DNA from: an uncultured Prevotella sp.
GTDB taxonomy: Bacteria > Bacteroidota > Bacteroidia > Bacteroidales > Bacteroidaceae
NCBI GenBank assembly: GCA_944319915.1
Contig: CALUEY010000008.1
Coordinates: 1-64,000, forward strand
Direction: 5' to 3'
DNA: 64,000 nucleotides
Below, piece by piece: positions 42,662 through 51,907 of this stretch; positions within the stretch are counted from its first letter, which is position 1; the number at the start of each line of letters is the position of its first letter. Position numbers and translations under genes: made by a program. The notes below the pieces were generated by a model. The model was not told where the DNA came from. It saw nothing but the letters and a program-made list of their open reading frames with translations, and did not search any database.

Positions 42662-45600
42662 TCATTCCTCTTTCTCCTTCCTTCTTGCTTCATCCTCCAT
42701 TCTCCATTCTTCATTCTCAACGTATCCCCCGCATTCCTTAACATAATCTATGAGCCGGGCAAACACCTCGTTCTGCCTGAGCAGGCGGGCGTTACCCACC
42801 ATCACGAGGTGCTCCCTGGCGCGCGTCATGGCCACGTTGAGCTTGCGGTCTACAAGTTCGCCGCAGTCCTCAAATGTATTGGCCGCAAGGAAGTTGAGCT
42901 GGTAGCGGCGGCGCACGGTGAAGCCGTAGACTATCAGGTCGCGCTGGCTGCCCTGGTAACGCTCCACGGTGTCGATGGCTATCTGGGCCAAGGCGTCTAC
43001 CCCACAGCGGGCTATTGACTCGCGCACGGCGGCTATCTGGTTGCGGTAAGGCACGATGACGCCCACCGAGCGGGCGGGGTCGAAGTTGGCCGGGGCAAGC
43101 CTGTATGCCGCCTCCACCACCCTGGCGATGGCCCGCGCCTCGGCCATGTTCACCTTGTCGGGCGCAGGGTCATCTGCGTCAGGCACGTCGATGAACGCCA
43201 CGCGGCAGCTTTCGAGCAGACGCTCGGCATCCGCCGCGCCCGGCAGGGGGGCAGGCAGGGGCCGCTCCTGATGCTCCAGCGGCACGGGGCGGAGGCGGCC
43301 CGAGTAGAACGCGAGGCTCGGGAAGGCAGCAATGTCGGTGTGCATACGGCCCTGGCGGGTGAGCATATACACCACGGCAGGGTCGTCGCGGTTGGCCCTG
43401 AGGAGCCGCTCGAAAAGCGAGTCGCGGCAGTTGGCAAGGCCGATGGCGCGAAGCTGCCCATCGGTCACGGCCGACTCCTCGGGCGTTTGCTGCACCACGG
43501 CGGGCAGCTGCTTGTGGTCGCCGATGAGCACAAAGCGCCCTATCGACTCCGTGCCGCCCACGGTGGCGCCCAGCAGGCCCACCACGTGAGGCTCAAGTAT
43601 CTGCGAAGCCTCGTCGATGATGGCCAGCGAGAAGCGTTTCATGCCCAGCACGGCGGGATTGGCATTGAGGGCCGAGGTGGTGGCGCAGACCACGCGGCTG
43701 CCTTCCAAGAGCCGCCTCACGTCGGCGACGCTGGCGCATGAGGCCACTTTCTCTTCCAGCAGGCTGTGGCGGAAAGGCTCGGCGCAGGCCAGGCGCGAAC
43801 CGAGCCGCAGGAAGCCGATGCCGCTCTCGGCGAGCTTTGAGCACATCTCGTCGACGGCGCGGTTGGTGTATGCCATGAGCAGCACGGCCGAGCCGGGGCA
43901 CAGAAGCTCCTCGCGGAGGATGTTGAGCATGGCAAACGACGTCTTGCCAGTGCCGGGCGGGCCGATGACGAGGAAGAAGTCGCTGGCCTGCATGGCGCGC
44001 AGCACGAGCTGGCTGAACGCCCCGTAGTCGCCGCGCAGGGCCACGGAGGGATCGTGGCCGGGCCTGCGCTGGCCGAGGACAAGGGCGCGCCGCCGCGCCG
44101 GGGCCGAGAGGAACGAGTGCATGGCGCGGTAGAGCGAGGTGAACGACGACTCGAAAAGGTCGTGCTCCACGGTCCAGGCGTAGCCCGGAGGGCGGCTGAA
44201 AACGCGGTCATCGGCCTGCGGGTTGCGCAGGCTGAGCACGAGGCTGTGGGTGGTTATGCGCTCGATGGTGGCGCGCAGCACCACGGCGCGGCGCACGTCA
44301 GGCTCAAGGCCGAGGCGGTAAGAATAAAGCACCACGATGTCGCCCGGGCGGAAGTTGGCAGCCTCGGCGGCCACGCCGCCGCCAAAGGCGAGCGACACGC
44401 GCTCCACGCCGCCCCCGGGGGTGGCAGCTTCAAGGCTTTCTACTGTCAGCGGGCAATATATGTTGCCGGCCTGCAGTTTCTCCTGCAGCGTGTCGTGCCA
44501 CTTGGCGGCGAAGCCCGAGCCCTCCTTTGTTTTGCTGCCTATCTTTGAAAGCAGGTGCTCGCGCTCCAGGAAGGTCATGAAGCGGAAGTAATACGCCCGC
44601 TCAAGCGGCGTGGCCTGCCTCACGGGGCGGAGCACGGCCTCTATCTGTGGCCGCTCGTACTGCTGCCACAGCCGGCCCGAGGTGTGGCGCACGTTGAGTC
44701 TGTCGGGCGTCAGCTTCTCCAGCACGCTAATGCCGCCGCGGGCATACCACAGCTCGCACCAAACAATCTGGTTGCGCAGCATGAGCGCGCGGCGCAGCAG
44801 CTCGGGCGCAGGCCCTACCTTGACGAGGCTGTTTGGATAGTGCGAATAGAGCAGGAAGGCCCGTATGCCGGCGTTGGTGAGGCCGTGGCCATAGCGCAGC
44901 TGGGCCATGTAGAGCAGGAGCTGCACGTAGTGAGACTCGCGCTGGCGGGGTGTGGCGGGGTCGGGGCCGGGCGGGAAGGCCCCTTTTCCGGCCTTTTGCT
45001 CAATGAGGACGCAGCGGCCTGGGCGGCAACCGTCCATCTGGAGCAGGTCCATGCGGCCCTGCAGGCCAAGCGCCTCGCTGAAGAACGATGGCTCGAGCAC
45101 TGCCTCGGCAGGGCAGAAGTCGCTCACCTCGGCTGGCAACACCGAGGCCACGGCGCGGCGTATGTTGGCCTGCTGGGCCTTGGCCTCGGCATGGAAACCG
45201 GCGTCGATGCCGTCGGCGGCGGCAAGCGCGAGGGCGTTGCGGCGGAAGAAGCAGGCCACCGAGTCGGCATAGCTGCGGTCATGTCCGTGGACGGCCTCGT
45301 CGAGAAACTGCCCTGCAAGGTTGCCGAGCAAGATGTGGGGAGACTGCGGCGCGGGCCTGAGCTTGCCCAGCAAGTAGGTGAAAGGCGACTCGCCATAGGG
45401 CTGGAAGCAGGCCGCCACAGACGAGATGTCGACAAGGTAGTCTGGCTCGAAGATTACAAGCTCGGGGGCAACGATGCCCGCCTCCATGCGCGGGCGGACG
45501 AGGTTGAGCTGAGAGCCTGGGGAGAGAAGGGGGCATACGTCGGCCCACGGGCCTGAACAGTCGATGCTTAGGGTGGCGCCGTGCTCAGAGGTGGCCGTGA

Positions 45601-46066
45601 CTACGGTGCCTGTTATCGCAGTAACCGCCACGCGCACACACTCGCCCAGCACCTCGCCCCCACCCTCGCTGAGGTCGCCCTGGGGCAGGCGCGCCGCCAG
45701 GGCGGGCGGAATGCAGGCCCAGCCATGTACGAGGGCGATGAAGCGGCACACGTTCTTGAGGTCGTAGGGGAAGTGGCGGCGCTGCTCGCCGGCCGCCAGG
45801 GAGCCGAGGTGGCGCAGCCGCGCCCTCGTGTCGTTGACCTGGTGCGAGAGAGCCGGCCCGGCGCCATGCTCCTTCAGGAGGTAGTCTACCTTGGCGAACA
45901 TACCGGCAAAGGCGAGGCTGCTGTGGTACAGGCGCTGCTCCACCGTGCGGCGGAACACGGCGGCAAGCGTGGCGTAAGCCCCAGCAAGGTTGGCCCCGGC
46001 AGCATCAGCCGCTGCCAGCAGCTCGGCGTAAAGGTCGCCGGGAGTGTCTTCGATGTATATCGGCAT
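42662..46066 (-). CDS. Dna2-like nuclease-helicase
   Basis: This 1134-residue protein joins a PD-(D/E)XK nuclease and an SF1B helicase, as in Dna2. The nuclease core (about residues 290-400) shows GLQGRMDLLQM near 337 and VLIEQKAGKGAF near 357, with a following HYVQLLLYMAQL helix. The helicase has VIGPPGTGKTSFAM near 704 (Walker A), LAIIDEASQILEP near 818 (Walker B), VGVIVPYRNQI, DTVERYQGSQRDL and KLNVAMTRAREHL (motifs IV-VI). It should unwind and cut single strands in end processing or repair. I chose the ATG at 46066 (MPIYIEDTPG). The last 17 residues (NEEWRMEDEARRKEKEE) come from a simple-sequence tract. Confidence 0.85.
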   Translation of the reverse strand: MPIYIEDTPGDLYAELLAAADAAGANLAGAYATLAAVFRRTVEQRLYHSSLAFAGMFAKVDYLLKEHGAGPALSHQVNDTRARLRHLGSLAAGEQRRHFPYDLKNVCRFIALVHGWACIPPALAARLPQGDLSEGGGEVLGECVRVAVTAITGTVVTATSEHGATLSIDCSGPWADVCPLLSPGSQLNLVRPRMEAGIVAPELVIFEPDYLVDISSVAACFQPYGESPFTYLLGKLRPAPQSPHILLGNLAGQFLDEAVHGHDRSYADSVACFFRRNALALAAADGIDAGFHAEAKAQQANIRRAVASVLPAEVSDFCPAEAVLEPSFFSEALGLQGRMDLLQMDGCRPGRCVLIEQKAGKGAFPPGPDPATPRQRESHYVQLLLYMAQLRYGHGLTNAGIRAFLLYSHYPNSLVKVGPAPELLRRALMLRNQIVWCELWYARGGISVLEKLTPDRLNVRHTSGRLWQQYERPQIEAVLRPVRQATPLERAYYFRFMTFLEREHLLSKIGSKTKEGSGFAAKWHDTLQEKLQAGNIYCPLTVESLEAATPGGGVERVSLAFGGGVAAEAANFRPGDIVVLYSYRLGLEPDVRRAVVLRATIERITTHSLVLSLRNPQADDRVFSRPPGYAWTVEHDLFESSFTSLYRAMHSFLSAPARRRALVLGQRRPGHDPSVALRGDYGAFSQLVLRAMQASDFFLVIGPPGTGKTSFAMLNILREELLCPGSAVLLMAYTNRAVDEMCSKLAESGIGFLRLGSRLACAEPFRHSLLEEKVASCASVADVRRLLEGSRVVCATTSALNANPAVLGMKRFSLAIIDEASQILEPHVVGLLGATVGGTESIGRFVLIGDHKQLPAVVQQTPEESAVTDGQLRAIGLANCRDSLFERLLRANRDDPAVVYMLTRQGRMHTDIAAFPSLAFYSGRLRPVPLEHQERPLPAPLPGAADAERLLESCRVAFIDVPDADDPAPDKVNMAEARAIARVVEAAYRLAPANFDPARSVGVIVPYRNQIAAVRESIARCGVDALAQIAIDTVERYQGSQRDLIVYGFTVRRRYQLNFLAANTFEDCGELVDRKLNVAMTRAREHLVMVGNARLLRQNEVFARLIDYVKECGGYVENEEWRMEDEARRKEKEE

Positions 46067-46164
46067 ATATAGATTTTTCAACAATAATCCTAACCCAAAG
46101 CAGCCCTCGGCTGTAGCCCCAGGCACGGCTTTTCATCCCATGCCGAGGCTTGCCGATAACCCGC

Positions 46165-46274
46165 TGACGCTCAGGCGGTTTGCAAAACGAGCCGTTCGGG
46201 ATTGCCAAACGGCCCGTTTCAGGCTGCAAGACAGCCCGTTTTGCAAGTCCGAACGGCCCGTTTCGGAAACTGTC
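46165..46274 (+). repeat. 22-bp periodic repeat array C
   Basis: Unit starts at 46187, 46209, 46231 and 46253 are exactly 22 bp apart with the core ACnGnCCGTTT (ACGGCCCGTTT twice, ACAGCCCGTTT once). A leading unit (46165-46186, TGACGCTCAGG..GTTTGCAAA) opens the array. It lies in the leader region of the Dna2-like gene on the minus strand. Confidence 0.78.
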
Positions 46275-46335
46275 CAGCTACATATCCCGCAGCAGCCCCG
46301 CCCGAAGAGGCGGCAAGGAGGGCGATGCATAGGCA

Positions 46336-46402
46336 ATGCAAACGAGCGGAAAGGAAGCCCAGCTCCCGGTTACCCGGGTGCAGCCTGCATCCTGCAAAGG
46401 TA
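46336..46402 (-). repeat. Promoter-linked two-block leader element (Dna2-like gene copy)
   Basis: The left block ATGCAAACGAGCGGAAAG (46336-46353) differs by one base from 13009-13026, and the right block GGGTGCAGCCTGCATCCTGC plus AAAGGTA (46376-46402) matches the purL copy in form. On the minus strand the right block contains the -7 box, so the element forms the start of the transcript. Confidence 0.7.
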
Positions 46403-46425
46403 ATAAAAAAGGCCTGCCCCACAAA
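46395..46425 (-). promoter_or_regulatory. Promoter of the Dna2-like gene
   Basis: On the minus strand TTTG (46422-46425), a 19-nt gap and TACCTTTG (46395-46402) match the consensus. The -33 box falls inside the loop of the lpxA terminator hairpin, so end and start of transcription overlap here. The leader would be about 320 nt. Confidence 0.7.
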
Positions 46426-46435
46426 AGGACAGGCC
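46404..46435 (-). terminator. Terminator of the efflux/lpxA operon
   Basis: On the minus strand GGCCTGTCC (46427-46435) pairs with GGGCAGGCC (46411-46419) with one G-T pair and is followed by TTTTTTATTA. It lies 32 bases after the lpxA stop. Confidence 0.85.
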
Positions 46436-46466
46436 CATGGAAATTAAGAACAAAGGCTCAGCGACC

Positions 46467-47249
46467 TCAAATCTTGGTTATGATGCCCAGCTTGGTGCCC
46501 TCGATGAACTCGGTGATCATGCGGATGGCCTTGCCGTCGGGCACCTGCTCCTTTATCTGGAGCACGGCGTCGAACACTGAGGTCTGCCCGTGGAACACGA
46601 GCCGGTATGCGTTGGCCACGTGCTTCTGCGTCTTGGCGTCAATCTCGTAGGTGGTCATCATCATTGAGTTGATGCCGTTGTACTCTATGGGCGAGCCTCC
46701 GGCGATGATGAACGGGGGTATGTCCTTCGAGAAAGTGCAGCCCGAACGTATCAGCGAGCACGACCCCACGCGGGTGCGGGCGTTGGCTATGACGCTGGTG
46801 GAGAAGATGACGGCATCGCCAATCTCGCAGTCGCCGGCAATCTTCGTGCCGTAGCCGAACACGCAGCGGTGGCCCACCTTGGTGTCGTGGGATATGTGCG
46901 CACCCTCCATGAAGAAGTTGCTGTTGCCTATCACGGTCTTGCCGTCGGAGTGGGTGGCGCGGTTGATTACCACGTTCTCGCGGAAGGTGTTGCGGTCTCC
47001 GATGATAAGCTCAGAGGACTCGCCCTTGAACCCGAAGTCCTGGGGCAGCGCGGCAAGCACAGCTCCCTGGAACACGGTGTTGTCGTTGCCCATGCGCGTG
47101 CCGTTAAGTATGCTCACGTAGGGGTAGATGGTGCAGTTGTCGCCAATCACCACGTCGCCCTCAATGTAAGCAAAAGGATATATCTTGCAGTTGTTACCGA
47201 TTTTCGCCCTCGGGTCGATCTCTGCTTTAGGACTTATTTCACTTGCCAT
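46467..47249 (-). CDS. lpxA: Acyl-[ACP]--UDP-N-acetylglucosamine O-acyltransferase (LpxA type)
   Basis: This 260-residue protein is a left-handed beta-helix of isoleucine-patch repeats over about residues 1-190 (AKIGNNCKIYPFAYIEGDV, VIGDNCTIYPYVSIL), with a C-terminal helical domain (YRLVFHGQTSV). LpxA starts lipid A synthesis by adding a hydroxyacyl chain to UDP-GlcNAc. The catalytic His lies in GAHISHDTKVG. The usual companions lpxD and lpxC/fabZ are absent here, and it follows an efflux operon, so it may be a second, specialised copy. The start ATG at 47249 is 22 bases after the OMF gene stop. Confidence 0.85.
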   Translation of the reverse strand: MASEISPKAEIDPRAKIGNNCKIYPFAYIEGDVVIGDNCTIYPYVSILNGTRMGNDNTVFQGAVLAALPQDFGFKGESSELIIGDRNTFRENVVINRATHSDGKTVIGNSNFFMEGAHISHDTKVGHRCVFGYGTKIAGDCEIGDAVIFSTSVIANARTRVGSCSLIRSGCTFSKDIPPFIIAGGSPIEYNGINSMMMTTYEIDAKTQKHVANAYRLVFHGQTSVFDAVLQIKEQVPDGKAIRMITEFIEGTKLGIITKI

Positions 47250-47271
47250 AATCTTTAGCTTTTAAGGGTTA

Positions 47272-48654
47272 TTAATTGACTCCTCCGCCCAGGGCCTGGT
47301 AGAGGTTGACCACAGCCTGCATCTTGTAGAAGTCGTCGGCCACCTTGGTAAGCTCGGCGTTGAGCAGCGTGGTCTGGGCGGTTATCACCTCAAGGTAGTT
47401 GCTGTTGCTCGATGAGTACAGCTCCTTGGTGTCCTGCACAGTCTGGCGCAGGGCGGCCACCTGCTTCTCCTCGAGGCGGCTCTTCTCGTCGCTCGTGTTG
47501 TAGAGCACGAGGGCGTTGCTCACCTCGTTGCCCGCCATGAGCACAGCGTTCTGCCATGTGTTGTAGGCTTGCTCCTGCTCTGCCTTGGCCACCTTGAGCC
47601 CGGCTATGAGCTGGCCGTTCATGAACAGGGGCTGCACGAGGCTGCCCACTGCCGAGAGGAGCCACTTGCCGGGATTGACGATGCCCATGCCCGAGCTGTT
47701 GGTGAAGGCTCCCGAGCCACTGATGGTGATGCTGGGGTAGAAGCGCGAGCGTGCCGTCTGCGTGTTGTAGAAGCACTGTGCGAGGGTCATCTCGGCGTAA
47801 TGCACGTCGGGGCGGTTGCTCAGCATATTGAGGGCGATGCCTGTGCTGAACTTGGAGGGCAGGTTCTGGTCCTCCAGACGCCCGCGCTTGATGGCCTGTG
47901 CCGACTGGCCGAGCATGAGCGAGAGCGAGTTCTCGGTCTCGCGTATCTGCCTCTTGAGGTCGGCGGCCTGCGCCAGCACCGAGTAGTAGTTGGCCTCGGC
48001 GCTCTGCACGCTGGTGGAGCGGTAGCCCACGCGAAGCTCCTTGAGGCCCTTCATCATGTTCCAGGTCTCCTTGGTTATGCCCGCCATCTCGTTTACAATC
48101 TCAAGCTGGCGGTCGAGCATCAGCAACGTATAGTACATATTAGCGATGTTGGAGATGACCTGGGTCTTCACCACGAGCTGGTAGTCCTTGGTGGCGAGCA
48201 GGGCCGTCTGGGCGCTGCGCTTCTGCGAGAGCAGGTTGCCGAAGAGGTCGAGGCTCCAGCTGGCCTGCACGGGCAGCGAGTAAGTCTTCGTGGTCTTGCT
48301 GCCGTCCCACGACGTGAGCGTGCCTTGTGGCGAGAAGGTGAACGACGGCACGAAGGCCAGCTTGGCCGCCGTGAGCTGCGCCTCAACCATCTTCACGTTG
48401 AGGGCGGCGTTGAGCAGGTCTACGTTGTTCTCCAAGCCCTGCTCTATGAGGGCCTGCAACTGCGGGTCGGTGAACACCTCGCGCCAGGGCAGGTTGCCGA
48501 AGCTGGCGGTGTCTGCTACGGCCAGCGTGTCGCTAACGGAAGCCGTGTCGCGCACAAGGCCCGTCGCGTTGACGTCCGGACGCTCGTATTTGTTGTATAT
48601 TCCGCAGCTGCCCAAGAGCAGCGTGGCGGACATTATGGTCAATAGCTTCTTCAT
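47272..48654 (-). CDS. Outer-membrane efflux lipoprotein, NodT/TolC type
   Basis: This 460-residue lipoprotein has a lipobox LLGSC (Cys17) and two TolC-like repeats of long helices: residues about 70-240 with TAAKLAFVPSFTFSPQG, and about 270-450 with FYNTQTARSRFYPSITISG. It forms the outer-membrane channel that completes the RND pump. It is encoded directly after the AcrB-type pump, with a 6-base gap. Confidence 0.92.
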   Translation of the reverse strand: MKKLLTIMSATLLLGSCGIYNKYERPDVNATGLVRDTASVSDTLAVADTASFGNLPWREVFTDPQLQALIEQGLENNVDLLNAALNVKMVEAQLTAAKLAFVPSFTFSPQGTLTSWDGSKTTKTYSLPVQASWSLDLFGNLLSQKRSAQTALLATKDYQLVVKTQVISNIANMYYTLLMLDRQLEIVNEMAGITKETWNMMKGLKELRVGYRSTSVQSAEANYYSVLAQAADLKRQIRETENSLSLMLGQSAQAIKRGRLEDQNLPSKFSTGIALNMLSNRPDVHYAEMTLAQCFYNTQTARSRFYPSITISGSGAFTNSSGMGIVNPGKWLLSAVGSLVQPLFMNGQLIAGLKVAKAEQEQAYNTWQNAVLMAGNEVSNALVLYNTSDEKSRLEEKQVAALRQTVQDTKELYSSSNSNYLEVITAQTTLLNAELTKVADDFYKMQAVVNLYQALGGGVN

Positions 48655-48660
48655 TTTCTA

Positions 48661-51600
48661 TTATTCATCTTTTTTGTAATCAGCTGGGCGATGGGCATAC
48701 TGGGCAAGCTCAGTGTTCACCTCATCATTCTCTTCATCGTCGAACTTAAGCGGCGTAAACTTCTCCTGGAGCGACTGGAACACAACGAACAGGCCCGGCA
48801 CGATGAACAGCTGAATCATTGTTCCGATGAGCATACCGCCGATGGCGGCAGCGCCGAGGGTCTGGTTTCCGTTCTTTCCAACTCCATGGGCGAACATCAT
48901 AGGCAGAAGTCCGACAATCATGGCCAGCGAGGTCATCAGGATCGGGCGCAGACGGGCGCCTGCTCCGAGGATGGCCGACCACGTTATGGCCATACCGGTG
49001 TGGCGGCGCTCAAGGGCGAACTGCACGATGAGGATGGCGTTCTTGGCCAGAAGGCCAATCAGCATGATGAGCGATATCTGCATGTAGATGTCGTTCTGGT
49101 GACGGAAAAGCTGCGTGAAGAGGAACGCCCCGGCAAGTCCGAACGGCACGGAGAGCAGCACCGACAAAGGCAAGATGTAGCTCTCGTACTGCGCGGAGAG
49201 GATAAGGTAAACGAAGACGAAGCAGAGCAGGAAGATGAGTCCTGTGGAGCTGCTGGAGTTTGCCTCCGTCCTGGTAAGCCCGGTGAACTCGTAACCGTAG
49301 CCTTGTGGCAGCGAGGAGTCAGCCACTTCGCGCACTGCCTGGATGGCCTCGCCCGAAGAGTAGCCGTCGGCAACGGTGGCGGTGACGCTGATGCTGGTGT
49401 ACATATTATAGCGGTTGATGTTCGACGGGCCATAGACACGCTCCATGGTGCAGAACTCACTCACCGGGGCCATGCCGCTGGTAGTGCGCACATAGATGTT
49501 GCTCAGGCCCTCGGGGCGCTGGCGGCTGTCTGCCGTACCCTGTATCATCACGCGGTAGAGCTTGCCGTAAGCATTGAAGTTGGATGCGTAGAGGCCGCCG
49601 TAGTATCCCTGCAGCGTGGTGAGCACGGTCGACGGGGATATTCCTGCCTGCTTACACTTGGCCACATCAACGTTGATCATGTACTGCGGGTAGCTCGAGT
49701 TGAACGACGTCATGGCCATCTGGATTTCCGGGCGCTTGTTAAGCTCGGCCAGATACTGCTGCACGATGCCGAAGAAGTGGTTGATGTCGCCGCCGGTTCG
49801 GTCAAGCATAACGAGCGATACGCCGTTGTTGGCCGAGAATCCGGGAATCATAGGCGGCGCGAAGGCCAGTATCTGCGCGTCCTTGATGGATGCCGTCTGG
49901 GCGTATATCATGCCGAGCACGGCCTGTGCGCTCTGCGCGTCGTTGCGCTCGTCGAAGTCCTTCAGCTTGATGATGAACGTTGCCTGGTCGGAGCCTGAGC
50001 CAGAGATGAAGTTGTAACCCTGTATCTGCTGGCGGCTCTGCACAGCCGGGTTGCTTGCGAGCATGGCGTCAACCTGGTCGATTACCTGCTGTGTGCGGTG
50101 CACGCTGGTTCCCGGGGGCATTGAGATGGTGCAGAACACCACGCCGGTGTCCTCGTCAGGCACGAGGCCGGAGCGCGTCGTGCTCATCGTTGCCACGAGG
50201 GCCACGATGCCGAGGATGACGATGCCGAACACCAAGAGCGGCTTGCGCGTCATGCGTTCCACGCCCTTCTTGTACTTTCCGAGCACCTTGTCGTAAGCCG
50301 TGTTGAACGCCAGATGGAAACGGTCCACGGGGCTGAGCTTGCGCTGCGAGCCGTCCTCAGACTTCGGCTTGAGGAACACGGCGCACAGGGCCGGCGAGAG
50401 CGTAAGGGCGTTCAATGCCGAGATAACGATAGAGATGGCCATCGTTATGCCGAACTCGCGGTAGAACGTACCCGACACGCCACCCATGAACGACACCGGC
50501 ACGAACACGGCCGCCATCACGAGGGTAATAGATATGATGGCTCCCGAAATCTCGTTCATGGCATCGATGCTGGCCGTGAGTGAGCTCTTGTAGCCCAGGT
50601 CGAGCTTGGCGTGCACGGCCTCCACCACCACGATGGCATCGTCCACCACGATGGCGATGGCCAGCAGCAACGCCGAGAGCACCAGGAGGTTGACCGAGAA
50701 GCCGAAGAGGTTGAGGAAGAGGAACGTACCGATGAGCGACACAGGCACGGCGATGAGCGGGATGAGCGTAGAGCGGAAGTCCTGCAGGAAGACGTAAACC
50801 ACGAGGAACACGAGCGCAAGCGTGAACACAAGCGTGAACACCACCTCCTCGATCGACGCGTAGAGGAACGATGTAACGTCGTAGTTGATGTCATACGTAA
50901 GCCCCGGCGGGAAGTCCTTCGAGAGCGTCTCGAGCTGTGCCTTCACGTTGGTGGCTATTTCGTTGGCGTTCGAACCGGCAATCTGCTGCACCATACCCAT
51001 GACGGAGGGCATGTTGTTGTTGCGCATCGACACGGTGTACTGCAGTCCGCCAAGCTCCACGTCGGCCACGTCCTTGAGCTTAAGGGTCTGGCCGGTGAGG
51101 TCGCTCGTGAGAATTATGTTCTTGAACTCCTCCGCAGTCTTGAGTCGTCCGGTATATCTCATTGTGTACTCGAACGCCATCTGGCTCTCCTGTCCGAACG
51201 TTCCGGGCGCTGCCTCGATGTTCTGCTCGGCCAGTGCGGCCGAGATGTCGCTCGGCATGAGTCCGTACTGCTTCATCTTCTCAGGCTTGAGCCAGATGCG
51301 CATGGAGTAAGTCTTCATACCGGGGCTCATCACGTCGCCCACGCCTCCGATACGCTTGAGGGCCGGAACTACGTTGATTTCGTTGTAGTTGGTGATGAAC
51401 TCATCGTCGTAACGCCCATCGGGGGAGACGAGGGCGTACATTATCACCTGCGACGACTGGCGCTTGTTGACCGTCACGCCGACGCGCGTAACCTCGGCCG
51501 GCAGTTGCGACTGCGCCTGCGAGATGCGGTTCTGCACGTTCACGGCGCACATATCGGCGTTGGCTCCCTGGCGGAAGTAGATCGTTATGCTGGCTGAGCC

Positions 51601-51858
51601 GCTGTTGTCGGCAGTTGACTCCATGTAGTCCATGTTCTCCACACCGTTGATGCTTTCCTCCAGCGGTGCGAGCACGGAGTTCTTCACCGTCTCGGCATCG
51701 GCTCCGGTATACGTGGTGCGCACCGAAACGGTAGGCGGAGCCACGTCAGGATACTGCTCGATAGGCAGCGAGATCAGTCCTATGAGGCCCAGTATGACGA
51801 TGACGATGGATATCACCGTAGAAAGCACCGGGCGCTTTATGAAGTTTGTAAATGTCAT
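48661..51858 (-). CDS. RND multidrug efflux pump, AcrB/HAE1 type
   Basis: This 1065-residue inner-membrane pump exports hydrophobic drugs, driven by protons. It has the AcrB features: N-terminal IKRPVLSTVISI, twelve membrane helices in two halves and two large periplasmic loops. The proton-relay residues are present: the Asp pair in AIVVDDAIVVVEAV and the Lys in LIGLLAKNAILIVQFA. Substrates are not readable. It lies between the membrane-fusion gene (49-base gap) and the outer-membrane channel gene. Confidence 0.95.
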   Translation of the reverse strand: MTFTNFIKRPVLSTVISIVIVILGLIGLISLPIEQYPDVAPPTVSVRTTYTGADAETVKNSVLAPLEESINGVENMDYMESTADNSGSASITIYFRQGANADMCAVNVQNRISQAQSQLPAEVTRVGVTVNKRQSSQVIMYALVSPDGRYDDEFITNYNEINVVPALKRIGGVGDVMSPGMKTYSMRIWLKPEKMKQYGLMPSDISAALAEQNIEAAPGTFGQESQMAFEYTMRYTGRLKTAEEFKNIILTSDLTGQTLKLKDVADVELGGLQYTVSMRNNNMPSVMGMVQQIAGSNANEIATNVKAQLETLSKDFPPGLTYDINYDVTSFLYASIEEVVFTLVFTLALVFLVVYVFLQDFRSTLIPLIAVPVSLIGTFLFLNLFGFSVNLLVLSALLLAIAIVVDDAIVVVEAVHAKLDLGYKSSLTASIDAMNEISGAIISITLVMAAVFVPVSFMGGVSGTFYREFGITMAISIVISALNALTLSPALCAVFLKPKSEDGSQRKLSPVDRFHLAFNTAYDKVLGKYKKGVERMTRKPLLVFGIVILGIVALVATMSTTRSGLVPDEDTGVVFCTISMPPGTSVHRTQQVIDQVDAMLASNPAVQSRQQIQGYNFISGSGSDQATFIIKLKDFDERNDAQSAQAVLGMIYAQTASIKDAQILAFAPPMIPGFSANNGVSLVMLDRTGGDINHFFGIVQQYLAELNKRPEIQMAMTSFNSSYPQYMINVDVAKCKQAGISPSTVLTTLQGYYGGLYASNFNAYGKLYRVMIQGTADSRQRPEGLSNIYVRTTSGMAPVSEFCTMERVYGPSNINRYNMYTSISVTATVADGYSSGEAIQAVREVADSSLPQGYGYEFTGLTRTEANSSSSTGLIFLLCFVFVYLILSAQYESYILPLSVLLSVPFGLAGAFLFTQLFRHQNDIYMQISLIMLIGLLAKNAILIVQFALERRHTGMAITWSAILGAGARLRPILMTSLAMIVGLLPMMFAHGVGKNGNQTLGAAAIGGMLIGTMIQLFIVPGLFVVFQSLQEKFTPLKFDDEENDEVNTELAQYAHRPADYKKDE

Positions 51859-51907
51859 ATTACCTTATTAAATTATAGCCTCTTAAGAAATGCCACGTCC
51901 GTGGCTG

